Assembly: GCF_027912675.1 (NCBI RefSeq)
Contig: NZ_CP115757.1
Location: 744,001-808,000 of the forward strand
Source of the DNA: Paracoccus sp. SCSIO 75233
GTDB lineage: Bacteria > Pseudomonadota > Alphaproteobacteria > Rhodobacterales > Rhodobacteraceae
DNA: 64,000 nt
Direction of reading: 5' to 3'
Shown: positions 38,208 to 46,991 of the stretch, one piece after another
Layout: every line of letters begins with the position of its first letter
Numbering within the stretch: the first letter of the stretch is position 1
Notes under the pieces: generated by a model
Database searches by the model: none
What the model was told of the DNA's origin: nothing
The model's input: the letters and a program-made list of their open reading frames with translations, nothing else
Position numbers and translations under genes: made by a program

Positions 38208-38226
38208 TTGACCTGTTTCAGGTCAA
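38208..38226. terminator. Hairpin after enolase
   Basis: TTGACCTG and CAGGTCAA pair perfectly around TTT, 35 bases past the enolase stop. It probably ends the tartrate/lower-glycolysis transcript. The next 500 bases, to 38724, hold no gene I can support; they are less GC-rich and may be decayed. Confidence 0.5.
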
Positions 38227-38724
38227 GAAGGTTCACCGCACGTTGGGTAACAGTCTCATCGTGAACGGCGGTGTTGAGAAAGGTGCCCTCGGCAGTTCAA
38301 TGTCTTTACTTAAGTTGAAGCGCGAACATTAACGAAGGTTCGATCTAGGTTCCGTGGAACGAATGCCTATGACGTTGAATCCCTCAACGTAGCCGTAATA
38401 ACAATCAAATGATTACAATATATCGCGAAAAATTCACCAAACTGAAGCAGTTAACAGGTCAGGAGAATATCGGCCATAAGATAATGTTTCGGACAGTTAG
38501 GCGCATGGCGCAGTGCTCAGTTCTTCCCGTATAACCATCTAACATAAAAAGAAAGTTTCGGTCCGATCGGATCGAGAGAACGCTTTCGCAAGGGCTATTG
38601 GCGGAGGGAACAGGCGTGAAGTCCAACCTTCTCCGGCAGTAGAAGCTCAGACTGACCTGTATAAGCGCTACCGACATAGCTGTTGGGCGTTTCAGTCGTG
38701 AAAATCCTCCTTGAACCTATCGAA

Positions 38725-39003
38725 CTAATGCATCCGCTCATGCAGTACCGTGACGATACCGATATTGCCGTCGGACTGTCGGCACCAATAGATGAAGTGG
38801 TACTCGTCCCGGAAGAAGAACCCTTCGACGCCGAACTCTGCCGGGATCGGCTTTGAGGCGACGCCATGGGCCTCCATCCGGTCGAACGTCTCGAACATGC
38901 CGGTAATGTAGTGGTCGGCCTGAACCTTGCCCCATCTGTCGCGCGTATGGCGGTAGATGTTATCGAGGCGGATCGAAGCCGCCCCCTGAACTCGGATCGG
39001 CAT
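38725..39003 (-). CDS. RelE/ParE-family toxin
   Basis: 92 residues with the ParE pattern: a basic N-terminal helix pair (IRLDNIYRHTRDRWG), then GVASKPIPAEFGVEG, FFFRDEYHFIYWCR and IGIVTVLHERMH at the C-terminus. Family members inhibit gyrase or cut mRNA. The start is four bases after the stop of the antitoxin gene, the usual antitoxin-toxin order. Confidence 0.88.
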   Translation of the reverse strand: MPIRVQGAASIRLDNIYRHTRDRWGKVQADHYITGMFETFDRMEAHGVASKPIPAEFGVEGFFFRDEYHFIYWCRQSDGNIGIVTVLHERMH

Positions 39004-39007
39004 CTGG

Positions 39008-39262
39008 TCAGGCCCGGTTTCGGGCGATGACCTCCGCCGCCGTCAGCGGTCTGTAGCTGGTTTCGGGCGCAGCGAAGGCGCGGGTCAGTTCGGCCTTCAG
39101 CCTGTCGTAGCTTTCTTGCTCCGCCCGCTCCTTGTCACGCCGGATCACGTTGCGGACATATTTGCTGATGTTTTCGTAGGCTCCGTTCTCGCCGACCTCG
39201 GCCGCAACAAAGTCGCTGAGTGCGCAGCTTAGGCGGACGATCATGGTCGTGCTGCGAGGCAT
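39008..39262 (-). CDS. Ribbon-helix-helix antitoxin (ParD/CopG-like)
   Basis: 84 residues. The N-terminus TTMIVRLSCALSDFVAAEV suggests a beta strand and helix of a ribbon-helix-helix DNA-binding domain, followed by NGAYENISKYVRNVIRRDKE, typical of ParD-like antitoxins. The C-terminal part (about 50-84) would wrap the toxin. GGGAGGA precedes the start. The pair is probably self-regulated from the AT-rich sequence at 39270-39310. Confidence 0.87.
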   Translation of the reverse strand: MPRSTTMIVRLSCALSDFVAAEVGENGAYENISKYVRNVIRRDKERAEQESYDRLKAELTRAFAAPETSYRPLTAAEVIARNRA

Positions 39263-39628
39263 TGTTGGTTCCTCCCCTGCGGCATATATTCAATATAAAC
39301 AATAAACATCAGGGGTGGCGGTAACGACCCGCACCAGACTGCGCCGCGCAGCGTCCTTGCGGTTTACCTCTACTCCGGGTCAATGCGGCCCGCCTGTAAC
39401 AGGACCATCTGAAACTGAAGTGCCCCCGGAAAACTGGGCGGTCTGCCAAGGTGTATTCCAAACCTATGAAGGGATACGAGAATGGCGGAGTGCTGAAGGC
39501 TTACTTGACCTGTTGCCGAGAAATCCTGATGACGCAGGTTCGGGGCAATGTTGAAAGCATGATTGCTGTCTGTGCTGCGCTCGTATTTCCTTGCTCGAAC
39601 AGAACAAAAACCATTTTTCCTTCATTAG

Positions 39629-39783
39629 TCAAGCAACCTGCCGCTCGCCGACAGAAAATCCCAGTTCCTGAAGTTTCACTGTCATGCGTGGGCTGCCACA
39701 GTTGCCTAAGCTCAAACGCTGCTGTTCGCGGTTATGGGCCAGAAACAGCATGTCAATGAGCTGACGCTGGCTGGGCGATCGCT
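39629..39783 (-). pseudogene. IS3-family OrfB fragment
   Basis: On the minus strand an open stretch reads LIDMLFLAHNREQQRLSLG and then NCGSPRMTVKLQELGFSVGE, the N-terminal region of an IS3-type transposase. It ends in a stop after GERQVA, just before the family would give its RVARLM motif. No catalytic DDE part follows. The 39263-39628 stretch before it has no gene that I can support. Confidence 0.7.
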
Positions 39784-39943
39784 GTCGCTACGTCCGCAGC
39801 CCGCGCGGGGGTGAAATCAAATAAATTGCACAGCCGTGCGTGGGAAAGCAGGACGCGATAGTCATCAATAAACGTAAACCTCATCGCTTCTGACCCGCGA
39901 AAAAGGCCATGGCTTTTCTGTAACCACGCTTTGGAGCAAACCC

Positions 39944-39960
39944 TCCGACTTCCAGTCGGA
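39944..39960. repeat. Hairpin at the left end of an IS200/IS605-type remnant
   Basis: TCCGACT and AGTCGGA form a perfect 7-bp stem with a three-base loop 23 bases before the transposase remnant. IS200/IS605 elements carry such subterminal hairpins at their ends as TnpA recognition sites, so this is probably the old left end. Confidence 0.6.
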
Positions 39961-39982
39961 CCTGCTTCATCGCTAAGAAGCG

Positions 39983-40216
39983 GTATGTGACACCGGCAAG
40001 CACTACGTTTTCTATCACCGCGATCACATCGTCTGGTCGACGAAGTACAGCCACAAGGTGCTGAGCGATCCTTTGCGGCTGTGAGTGCGCGACATCTGCC
40101 GTCAGGTCCGCCGTGAGAACGGGGTCGACATCTTGCGCGGGGTGCTATCGAGCGATCACGTCCACATGTTCCTGTCGGTGGGGCCGATCGACGCGAATCT
40201 TCATGAAGATGGATGA
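39983..40216 (+). pseudogene. IS200/IS605 TnpA (Y1 HUH transposase) remnant
   Basis: One frame reads VCDTGKHYVFYHRDHIVWST, then VRDICRQVRRENGVDILRGV, then LSSDHVHMFLSVGP. This is the N-terminal half of an HUH transposase, including the HVH metal-binding motif. An in-frame TGA lies near 40081 and the frame ends at 40216, before the catalytic tyrosine. It cannot be active. Confidence 0.85.
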
Positions 40217-40649
40217 ACTCAAAGGCCTGCTTGGGACGTCGGCAGCCACTGACCTGAGGGCGTTGCGCGACCTTGGTCATGTAAGGGAAGGAGCGGCAAC
40301 CACCCCCGGGGAGGCAGCAAGGCACCGGCATATGTGCCGCTCGAAGGCAGAGTTTACGAAATCACGCTCCAGACCAGTTGGCTGGGCTGATCGGCATTCA
40401 CTATAAAGGCTAACGGACGCGCGTAATGCGTCCCCGGTTACGTTCCGGACCTCTGACACGCGATCAACTGGTAGCGTTTTGGGCACTGCAATGCAGCTCG
40501 GTCACATTGACCATGATGTTCGCTCGCGACGAAACAGCTCTGGTTTTATTCGACATGGGTGTCCAACACTAACGCCACATTGGGGGCTGTTCTTGCAACT
40601 CACCAGGCGGTTCCTGCGTATCACTCAGACACAATAATCGGAGCCGCCC
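40217..40649. other. Gene-free stretch after the IS200 remnant
   Basis: No supportable gene. The first part may be further decayed insertion-sequence DNA. The last 60 bases should hold the promoter and the CGGAG ribosome site of the DUF2177 gene. Confidence 0.4.
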
Positions 40650-41048
40650 ATGCAGACCGCCATTCTCTACGTCGCCACGCTGGTGATTTTCCTTGTCATC
40701 GACATTGTTGGCATAACGCAGATCATTCGTCCGGTTTTCGAGCGTCACGTCGATGATCTGCTGGCCGATCCGTTCCGCATGTTGCCTGCGGCGTTGTTCT
40801 ACAGCGCGTATATCGTGGGCGTGCTTTACTTCGTGTCGGTGCCAGCGATGGCGGAGGACCGGCCCCTCAAGGCTTTGATCAACGGGGTTCTGATTGGCCT
40901 CATGTGCTACGGGACGTATGAGTTCACCAATTATGCGACGCTGCGTGACTGGTCGGTCCAGCAGGTCGTGACGGATACGATCTGGGGCGGGTTCCTGACG
41001 GGGTTCTCGGCCTGGGCAGGTGTGGTTCTGACCCGCTGGATCACATGA
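40650..41048 (+). CDS. DUF2177 family membrane protein
   Basis: 132 residues with four hydrophobic segments and the DUF2177 pattern: VIDIVGITQIIRPVFERHV, PAALFYSAYIVGVLYF, LIGLMCYGTYEFTNYATLRD and TDTIWGGFLTGFSAW. Its function is unknown. In other proteobacteria DUF2177 genes often travel with the Cfa, DUF1365 and amine-oxidase-like genes seen just downstream here. The stop overlaps the next start (ATGA). Confidence 0.85.
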   Translation: MQTAILYVATLVIFLVIDIVGITQIIRPVFERHVDDLLADPFRMLPAALFYSAYIVGVLYFVSVPAMAEDRPLKALINGVLIGLMCYGTYEFTNYATLRDWSVQQVVTDTIWGGFLTGFSAWAGVVLTRWIT

Positions 41049-41707
41049 AGGCGCTTGTCCTCGGCGACAGCGGGGGCATTGGCGGCGCTGTGCGTGACAC
41101 ATTGGTGGCGCGCGGAGCGGACGTGATCGGACTGTCCCGGCGCGACGGGCTGGAATTAACCGATCAGCAGCGTGTTGAAAATCAGGCGGGGCGGCTGAAC
41201 GGTCAAAGCTTCGATCTGATCTTTAACGCAACCGGCGCTCTGGTGATCGACGGAAATGAGCCGGAAAAGACCATCCGGCAGATCGATGCGCAGGCTATGG
41301 CTGCGCAGTTTGCGCTGAATGCCACCGGCGTGGCGCTGTTGCTGAGATATTTCAGCCCGCTTTTGAGGGAGCAGGGTCGGGCGGTGTTCGCGTCGTTGTC
41401 GGCGCGGGTCGGCTCTATCGGTGACAACGGGTTCGGCGGCTGGATCGGCTATCGCGCTGCGAAGGCGGCGCAAAATCAGATCATCCGGACGGCATCCATC
41501 GAAATTGCGCGGCGTTACCCGCAGAGGATCGTGGTCGCGCTGCATCCCGGAACGGTCGAGACCAGCTTAACCCGAGATTACGCGGATCGCTATCCGACCA
41601 TCACGGCACGGCATTCAGCCGAAGCGCTGCTCTCTGTCATCGAGGGGCTGACGCCTGAGGATAACGGGGGATTTTTCGACTGGAAAGGTAAGCAGGTGCC
41701 GTGGTGA
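41045..41707 (+). CDS. Short-chain dehydrogenase/reductase (C-factor-like)
   Basis: 220 residues. The nucleotide-binding motif GDSGGIGGAV is at about 8-17 and the active-site tyrosine and lysine are in YRAAKAAQNQ, with serines in ASLSARVG. The substrate is unknown. It is translationally coupled to the DUF2177 gene and converges on a second dehydrogenase gene across nine bases. Confidence 0.85.
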   Translation: MKALVLGDSGGIGGAVRDTLVARGADVIGLSRRDGLELTDQQRVENQAGRLNGQSFDLIFNATGALVIDGNEPEKTIRQIDAQAMAAQFALNATGVALLLRYFSPLLREQGRAVFASLSARVGSIGDNGFGGWIGYRAAKAAQNQIIRTASIEIARRYPQRIVVALHPGTVETSLTRDYADRYPTITARHSAEALLSVIEGLTPEDNGGFFDWKGKQVPW

Positions 41708-41716
41708 AAGAGATCG

Positions 41717-42475
41717 CTACCGGACCAGCCGTCGGGTGAGGCGCAGGGAAAGCGGATAGGGCAGCGCACGAAGCAGCTTTATCGCAAGGGTCAAGCGGCG
41801 CGGGAAATGCACCTCGAAACCGCGCCCGTTCAGCCCCCGGATGATCGCCTCGGCGGCGGCATCTGGTTGCAGGATGGCAGGCATGTCGAAATCGTTCTTC
41901 TGCGTCAGTCGGGTATCGACAAAACCCGGGCTGATCAGCCGGACATCCACAGCAGGTGCCAGCTCCGCCCGCAGGGTTTCGGCCAGATTGATGACCCCGG
42001 CCTTCGTTGCGGAATAGATCTGTCCTTGTGGAAGGCCGACATATCCCGCGACTGAGCCGGTCAGCGCCAACTGCCCGGCCGGTTTCAGCAACGGCACGGC
42101 GGCCCGGACGAAGTTGAAACAGCCGGTCAGGTTCGCGGTCACGATCTGCGCAGCCATCTGCGGATCAACTTGCATGACCTTGCCCGGATCATAGGCTGCC
42201 GCGAGCGTTATCGCGCGATCGAGCGGACCGCCGGTCGTGATCCGTTCTGCCGCATCGCGGAGGCTGTCGCCGTCGGTCACGTCGCAGGGCAGCGCTTCAG
42301 CGGTTCCGAGTTCGCGAACGAGATCGTTCAGCTTTTCCCCGGATCTCGCCGACAATATCAGCCGGGCCCCACGCCGGGCCCAGCTGCGCGCAAGCGCCGC
42401 GCCGATCCCGTCTGAGGCCCCCATGATCCAGATCCGCTGACCCTGACCTTGCTCGGATGGGGCCCGCTCAGACAT
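41717..42475 (-). CDS. Short-chain dehydrogenase/reductase of the Cfa cluster
   Basis: 252 residues from the ATG at 42475, chosen because it overlaps the end of the cfa-like gene by eight bases; an ATG at 42499 is possible. It has IWIMGASDGIGAALARSWA as the NAD(P) fold, TGSVAGYVGLP, the YSATK active site and a C-terminal LPYPLSLRLTRRLV. It is the last gene of the minus-strand lipid cluster. Related dehydrogenases occur beside Cfa-type enzymes elsewhere; the substrate is unproven. Confidence 0.83.
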   Translation of the reverse strand: MSERAPSEQGQGQRIWIMGASDGIGAALARSWARRGARLILSARSGEKLNDLVRELGTAEALPCDVTDGDSLRDAAERITTGGPLDRAITLAAAYDPGKVMQVDPQMAAQIVTANLTGCFNFVRAAVPLLKPAGQLALTGSVAGYVGLPQGQIYSATKAGVINLAETLRAELAPAVDVRLISPGFVDTRLTQKNDFDMPAILQPDAAAEAIIRGLNGRGFEVHFPRRLTLAIKLLRALPYPLSLRLTRRLVR

Positions 42476-43625
42476 GGGCGAGCCGGTACTGTACGACATC
42501 GGTTCGCCCGACAGAGAATGACGCGGCGCAGGCTGCCAGATAAAACCGCCAGACGCGGATAAAGCCGTCATCGAAACCCATTTGCAGGACATCTTCGCGG
42601 CGCGCGTCGAAACGGTCCAGCCAGTCGGTCAGGGTGCGCACATAATCGCGCCCGAAGCCGAAAGCGTCCTCGATCCGCAGCCCGGCGCGCTCCGCCTGGG
42701 CTTGAAAACGCGATGGAGAGGGCAGCATCCCGCCCGGGAAGATGAAGCTGCGGATCATGTCACCGCCCTTGCGGTAACGCTCGAAATATCGGTCGGCGAC
42801 GGTGATCGTCTGGATCATGGCGCGGCCCTGTTCTGAAAGCGCCTCGGCCAGCTTGCCGAAATAGACCGGCCAGAATTTTTCCCCGACCGCCTCGAACATC
42901 TCGATGGAGACGATGTGATCGAAGCGCCCCTTTTCATCGCGATAGTCCTGCAAGGCGATCTCCGCCCCCGGGCCAAGCCGGTCGCGGGCGTAGCGGGCCT
43001 GCTCCGTCGAGAGCGTCAGCCCCTTAGGCGCAAAGTCGCCCCGTTGCAGGGCGCGTTCGGCAAAGCCGCCCCATCCACAGCCGATTTCCAGCAACCTGCC
43101 GGATGCGCCTGACAGCCCGTCAATGATCCGGTCATATTTGCGCCGCTGCGCTGCCGCCAGATCATCCCCCTCACGGAATAGCGCGGAAGAATAGGTCATG
43201 GTTTCATCCAGCCAGAGCCGGTAAAACCCGTTACCCAGATCGTAATGCGCCGAGATATTTCGCCGCGAGCCCGCCTTGGTGTTGCGGTTGAACAGATACA
43301 GCATGCGCATTGCCAGCGCTTGCAGGGGTTTGCCGTAGATATAGCGGTCGAGCGCCTCTTCGTTCAGCAATGCGAGTGTCAGCAGCGCGGTAAGGTCGGG
43401 CGTATCGCACCAGCCGTCCCGATAAGCCTCTGTCAGGCCGATATCGCCCTTGGCCGCCAGGGCTGGCAACATGCGCCAATCGCGGATCTCAAGCGCGGCT
43501 TCCGGGCCTGAAGCGGCCCCCTCGAATATCCGCTCGACGCCGTCTGGCATGGTGAGCCGAAGGCGACCGACGCTGAGCCCGTCCAGCGTGCGAAGAAATT
43601 CTGACCGGATCCTCTGTTCAAACAT
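42468..43625 (-). CDS. cfa: Cyclopropane-fatty-acyl-phospholipid synthase-type methyltransferase
   Basis: 385 residues. The catalytic C-terminal half has ISAHYDLGNGFYRLWLDETM, the SAM-binding LEIGCGWGGFAERAL and FDHIVSIEMFEAVGEKFWP. The family methylates double bonds of membrane phospholipid acyl chains. The ATG at 43625 has GGAGG six bases upstream and overlaps the DUF1365 stop. Beside an amine-oxidase-type flavoprotein and DUF1365 it could instead be a methylase of the furan-fatty-acid type described in Rhodobacter sphaeroides. Confidence 0.9.
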   Translation of the reverse strand: MFEQRIRSEFLRTLDGLSVGRLRLTMPDGVERIFEGAASGPEAALEIRDWRMLPALAAKGDIGLTEAYRDGWCDTPDLTALLTLALLNEEALDRYIYGKPLQALAMRMLYLFNRNTKAGSRRNISAHYDLGNGFYRLWLDETMTYSSALFREGDDLAAAQRRKYDRIIDGLSGASGRLLEIGCGWGGFAERALQRGDFAPKGLTLSTEQARYARDRLGPGAEIALQDYRDEKGRFDHIVSIEMFEAVGEKFWPVYFGKLAEALSEQGRAMIQTITVADRYFERYRKGGDMIRSFIFPGGMLPSPSRFQAQAERAGLRIEDAFGFGRDYVRTLTDWLDRFDARREDVLQMGFDDGFIRVWRFYLAACAASFSVGRTDVVQYRLAHV

Positions 43626-44409
43626 TTTCATCCTCCGTTCGTGTAACTTCGGACCGTCTCTGGCGGATCTGCTCGGGCTTGGTCCGGTAGCGGACACCTC
43701 GCGAGAACAGTTTCGCCGCCTGCCAGTGTATCAGACTACTGACACGGGCGGGCTGCAAGGGGCTGCGGATGGCCGCACCCCGCAGGCTGGCAGTCGTCAA
43801 TGCGCGCGCATGGCCCGTCATGGAGGTGCGCAGAACCGTGCTGCCATCCGCAGCCAGCCAGTCGATCCACGCGCCGAAGCGACCCGGTCCGGTATCGAAG
43901 CGGAACACATAACGCCCGGAACGTGGCAAGAACGGGGAGACATGAAACAGCTTGTCCCCCGACAACCGGTCGGGGGGGGCGATGACGCGGTTGTCTTGGT
44001 GGCGGACCAGATACAGGTGGCACTCGCCGAATGTGTTGGAGACCTCCGCCAGAACCGCCCGCAATCCGCCAACGTCACGGGCCAGCCAGAAGCTGACCGG
44101 GTTGAACCCATGCAGCAGGCCGCGCGGCATGGTCACAAGCGTCGTCTTACAATGATCGAGGCCCGCCGGGGCAAGCTGCGCGTCGATGAATTCGGACAGC
44201 GAGCGGCCATCCCGCCAGCCATAATCGCGCCGCCGCAATCGCCATAGCCCGTGCCGGTCCGGGCGCAAGGCCAGATTCCCTGCCTCAAGCGCGCCCACGG
44301 GAAGCGCTGCGTAGGTGGTGCGATACCGGAACTGTCGCGAGGTGGCGCCTGCGCGACCATGCCAGACCGACGCGTCGATCAATGCGCCGTCCCATAAATC
44401 GACCGTCAT
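43618..44409 (-). CDS. DUF1365 family protein
   Basis: 263 residues with DUF1365 markers: an N-terminal HGRAGATSRQFRYRTTYAAL, MPRGLLHGFNPVSFWLARD and NTFGECHLYLV, then KLFHVSPFLPRSGRYVFRF. Biochemical function is not established. The ATG overlaps the upstream flavoprotein stop (ATGA at 44406-44409), and its own end overlaps cfa, so all three are co-translated. An earlier in-frame start at 44529 would add 40 unlike residues. Confidence 0.9.
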   Translation of the reverse strand: MTVDLWDGALIDASVWHGRAGATSRQFRYRTTYAALPVGALEAGNLALRPDRHGLWRLRRRDYGWRDGRSLSEFIDAQLAPAGLDHCKTTLVTMPRGLLHGFNPVSFWLARDVGGLRAVLAEVSNTFGECHLYLVRHQDNRVIAPPDRLSGDKLFHVSPFLPRSGRYVFRFDTGPGRFGAWIDWLAADGSTVLRTSMTGHARALTTASLRGAAIRSPLQPARVSSLIHWQAAKLFSRGVRYRTKPEQIRQRRSEVTRTEDENV

Positions 44410-45692
44410 GCCGCGATCCGTCGCGGGGCAGTCCACGGATCGGGACCGAGCGGCCACTCCACTCCCAAAGCCTGAGCGACACGCAGGGCCGACAGCAAAC
44501 CATCCTCGTGAAAACCATACCGTGTCCACGCACCCGCATAATACACACCGCCACGGCCCTGAATCTCGTGCAGCCGCCCCTGAGCCGAGATTGCGGCGGC
44601 GTCGAATTGCGGATGCGCAAAGACGGCCTCGTCATGGATGCGCATCGGCTCAATCTCCGGGTTGAGGGTGACAATCAATGGGCGCGGCGTTGTCAGGTTT
44701 TGCAACCGGTTCATCCAATAGGACAGGCTGATCGGACGGTCGGTTGCGGGCATGTCGTTCTGGGTCACATAATTCCACGATGCCCAGGCAGAGCGTCGCC
44801 GCGGCATCAGCCGGGGGTCGGAATGCAGAACCATCCGGTTCGGCTGGGTGCGCATCGCGCCGAGGATCGCGGTCTCGTCCCTGTCGGGCCTTTCGAGTGT
44901 GGCAAGCGCCTGCGGGGCGTGGGTGGCGAAGATCACACGGTCAAATTGCTCCGCGCCGCGCGGGCTTACCACGGTCACGCTTTCGTCGCCGCGCCGAACC
45001 TCGTGAACCGGGGATGACAGCCGAACCTTCCCCCTCAGCCCCGACAGGATCGCATCGACGTAGCGCCTTGAGCCGCCTGTGATCGTCAGCCATTGCGGCT
45101 GGCCCTTGACCGACAGCAGACCGTGATTGTCAAAGAAGCGAACGAACGTACCCGCTGGAAATTTCATCATGTCGGCGGGTGGTGTCGACCAGATTGCGCC
45201 CGAGATCGGCAGCAGAAAGCGGTCGCGGAACTCATCCCCCAGCCTGAGCGAGCGGATCAGTTCGCCTATGCTGCCCTGATGCGATTGATGTGAGGGCGCG
45301 TGCCGGAAAAACCGTAAAATGTCGCGGATAAGCCGCCAGTGGCCAGCATCCATCAGGCACATCGGCTGCGCGAACATGGCACGGGTCGAAAACGTGCCGT
45401 ATTCGTAACGTCCGCCGCCGAAGCTGGCGGAGAATGACATATCGCTCGGCTCCAGCGGGACGCCGAGTTTCTCCAGCAACGGAATGAACAACGGATAGGT
45501 ACGCCGGTTGCAGACAATGAACCCGGTATCGACATCGACCCCTTCGGCCCGGACGGTCCGCGCATGGCCCCCGGCCCGCGGCGCTGCCTCGAACAGAGTT
45601 ATGTCATGGTGGGGGTCAAGCAGCCAGGCGGCGCCAAGCCCCGAAATGCCGCTTCCGATGATCGCAATGCGGCGTCTGCCAGTGTTATTCAC
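44406..45692 (-). CDS. FAD-dependent amine-oxidase-like protein of the Cfa cluster
   Basis: 428 residues. The FAD-binding motif is IAIIGSGISGLGAAWLLD (about 9-26), followed by LFEAAPRAGGHARTV and VDTGFIVCNRRTYPLF; the C-terminus has GVYYAGAWTRYGFHEDGLLS. Related proteins are found immediately before DUF1365 and Cfa genes in many proteobacteria; a desaturase role in unusual membrane fatty acid synthesis has been proposed for some. It is the first gene of the minus-strand run down to 41717. Confidence 0.88.
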   Translation of the reverse strand: MNNTGRRRIAIIGSGISGLGAAWLLDPHHDITLFEAAPRAGGHARTVRAEGVDVDTGFIVCNRRTYPLFIPLLEKLGVPLEPSDMSFSASFGGGRYEYGTFSTRAMFAQPMCLMDAGHWRLIRDILRFFRHAPSHQSHQGSIGELIRSLRLGDEFRDRFLLPISGAIWSTPPADMMKFPAGTFVRFFDNHGLLSVKGQPQWLTITGGSRRYVDAILSGLRGKVRLSSPVHEVRRGDESVTVVSPRGAEQFDRVIFATHAPQALATLERPDRDETAILGAMRTQPNRMVLHSDPRLMPRRRSAWASWNYVTQNDMPATDRPISLSYWMNRLQNLTTPRPLIVTLNPEIEPMRIHDEAVFAHPQFDAAAISAQGRLHEIQGRGGVYYAGAWTRYGFHEDGLLSALRVAQALGVEWPLGPDPWTAPRRIAA

Positions 45693-45723
45693 GTTTTATT
45701 CCGTCACTCGTCATTATCGCTCA

Positions 45724-45756
45724 CAAAAGGACCGGGCGATTTCAGCAACCGCCCGG
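45724..45756 (-). terminator. Rho-independent terminator after the fasciclin gene
   Basis: On the minus strand CCGGGCG and CGCCCGG pair around an 11-base loop and are followed by TCCTTTTG. It is about 25 bases past the fasciclin stop and separates that gene from the lipid cluster downstream. Confidence 0.65.
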
Positions 45757-45778
45757 CCGGGCCACTCTCCGTGGCAGA

Positions 45779-46300
45779 TCACATCGCTGGCAAAAGTACC
45801 CCGTCCACGACATGAACAACGCCGTTTCCGGCTTCGAGATCCGCCGCGGTCACAGTGACGACATCATTGATTTTCACCATGTCGCCATCAAGTGACAGGT
45901 TCAGGCTGCAATTGCCCATCGTGATAACCTCATGCATGCCGCCGTCATCCGCGATCATCTGCACCACATCGGCCGCGAGCGCTTTTGTCTCGACGACATG
46001 GCAGCCAAGGATCTGAACGAGCTGATCCTGATTTTCGGGCATGAGTGCCGTCTCCAGAGCGCCTTCAGGCAAGGCCGCGAATGCCGCGTCCGTCGGTGCG
46101 AACACCGTCAGAGGTCCGTCACCGGACAGTGCCTCCGCCAGGCCAGCGGCGATGACTGCCGCTTCGAGGGTTTCGTGATCTTCGGAACCTACAACAATGT
46201 CGACAACTGTTGCGGGCATGTCTTGCATGGCGTCCTGCGCAAGAGAGGCAGAGGCTGCGAATGCAAAGGCAGTGGTCATCGCAAAGCTCAAGATTTTCAT
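45779..46300 (-). CDS. Secreted fasciclin-domain protein
   Basis: 173 residues. The signal peptide MKILSFAMTTAFAFAASASLAQ precedes a single FAS1 domain with TVFAPTDAAFAALPEGALET and NGVVHVVDGVLLP. FAS1 domains are extracellular adhesion or binding modules. AGGAGGATAG precedes the start. It is divergent from an ECF sigma gene, a common pairing, so the sigma factor may control it. Confidence 0.92.
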   Translation of the reverse strand: MKILSFAMTTAFAFAASASLAQDAMQDMPATVVDIVVGSEDHETLEAAVIAAGLAEALSGDGPLTVFAPTDAAFAALPEGALETALMPENQDQLVQILGCHVVETKALAADVVQMIADDGGMHEVITMGNCSLNLSLDGDMVKINDVVTVTAADLEAGNGVVHVVDGVLLPAM

Positions 46301-46445
46301 TCTATCCTCCTGTGGTCGGTGACTTAGGGACGAAATGACCCGGCAGTTGAGTTGCAGAGATCACGGTTTCGTGAACATAAGCGACATCTTGCGGCGCATC
46401 CTGGGTTCATGCATGCTCAGAGAAACTGTTCCCGGAGCCTGTGTC

Positions 46446-46991
46446 ATGACCTCACCCGCCGCAGAACTGACAGATCTGCTGGGGCGGGTGGCCTTGCGGG
46501 ATCGGGCAGCGTTCGGTGATCTATATCGTCTGGCAGCACCGAAACTTTTTGCCATCTGCCTCCGTATCCTCAAGGACAAGCAAGAGGCGGAGGACGCGTT
46601 GCAGGAGGTCTTCGTCCGGATCTGGCATAATGCAGACCGCTATTTCCCGGACGTCGCCAGCCCGCAAGCCTGGATGAACACTGTGGCCAGAAATCATGCC
46701 ATCGATATCTTGCGGAAGCGCAAGCCGGGCGGCGGCGATCTCGACGCGGCGGAAAGACTGGCAAGCGATGATCCGACACCCGAGCAGAATGCAGAGCTGC
46801 GCTCTGAGGGGCGGCGTATCGACAACTGCATGAAGGAACTCGCGCCGGACCGCGCCGAAGCCGTCCACCGGGCTTACGTCGAAGGCGACAGCTATCTGGA
46901 ATTGGCCGAGCGGTTTTCGGTTCCTCTGAACACCATGCGAAGCTGGCTTCGGCGCAGCCTCATTCAACTGAGGGAGTGTCTGGCGCGATGA
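46446..46991 (+). CDS. ECF RNA polymerase sigma factor (SigK/RskA type)
   Basis: 181 residues. Region 2 contains YRLAAPKLFAICLRILKDK, then EDALQEVFVRIWHNADRY, PQAWMNTVARNHAIDILRKR; region 4 contains AYVEGDSYLELAERFSVPL and NTMRSWLRRSLIQLRECL. I chose the ATG at 46446 (GGAG upstream) over 46335, which adds unlike residues. It is coupled to its anti-sigma gene by ATGA. Such factors answer envelope or oxidative stress. Confidence 0.9.
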   Translation: MTSPAAELTDLLGRVALRDRAAFGDLYRLAAPKLFAICLRILKDKQEAEDALQEVFVRIWHNADRYFPDVASPQAWMNTVARNHAIDILRKRKPGGGDLDAAERLASDDPTPEQNAELRSEGRRIDNCMKELAPDRAEAVHRAYVEGDSYLELAERFSVPLNTMRSWLRRSLIQLRECLAR

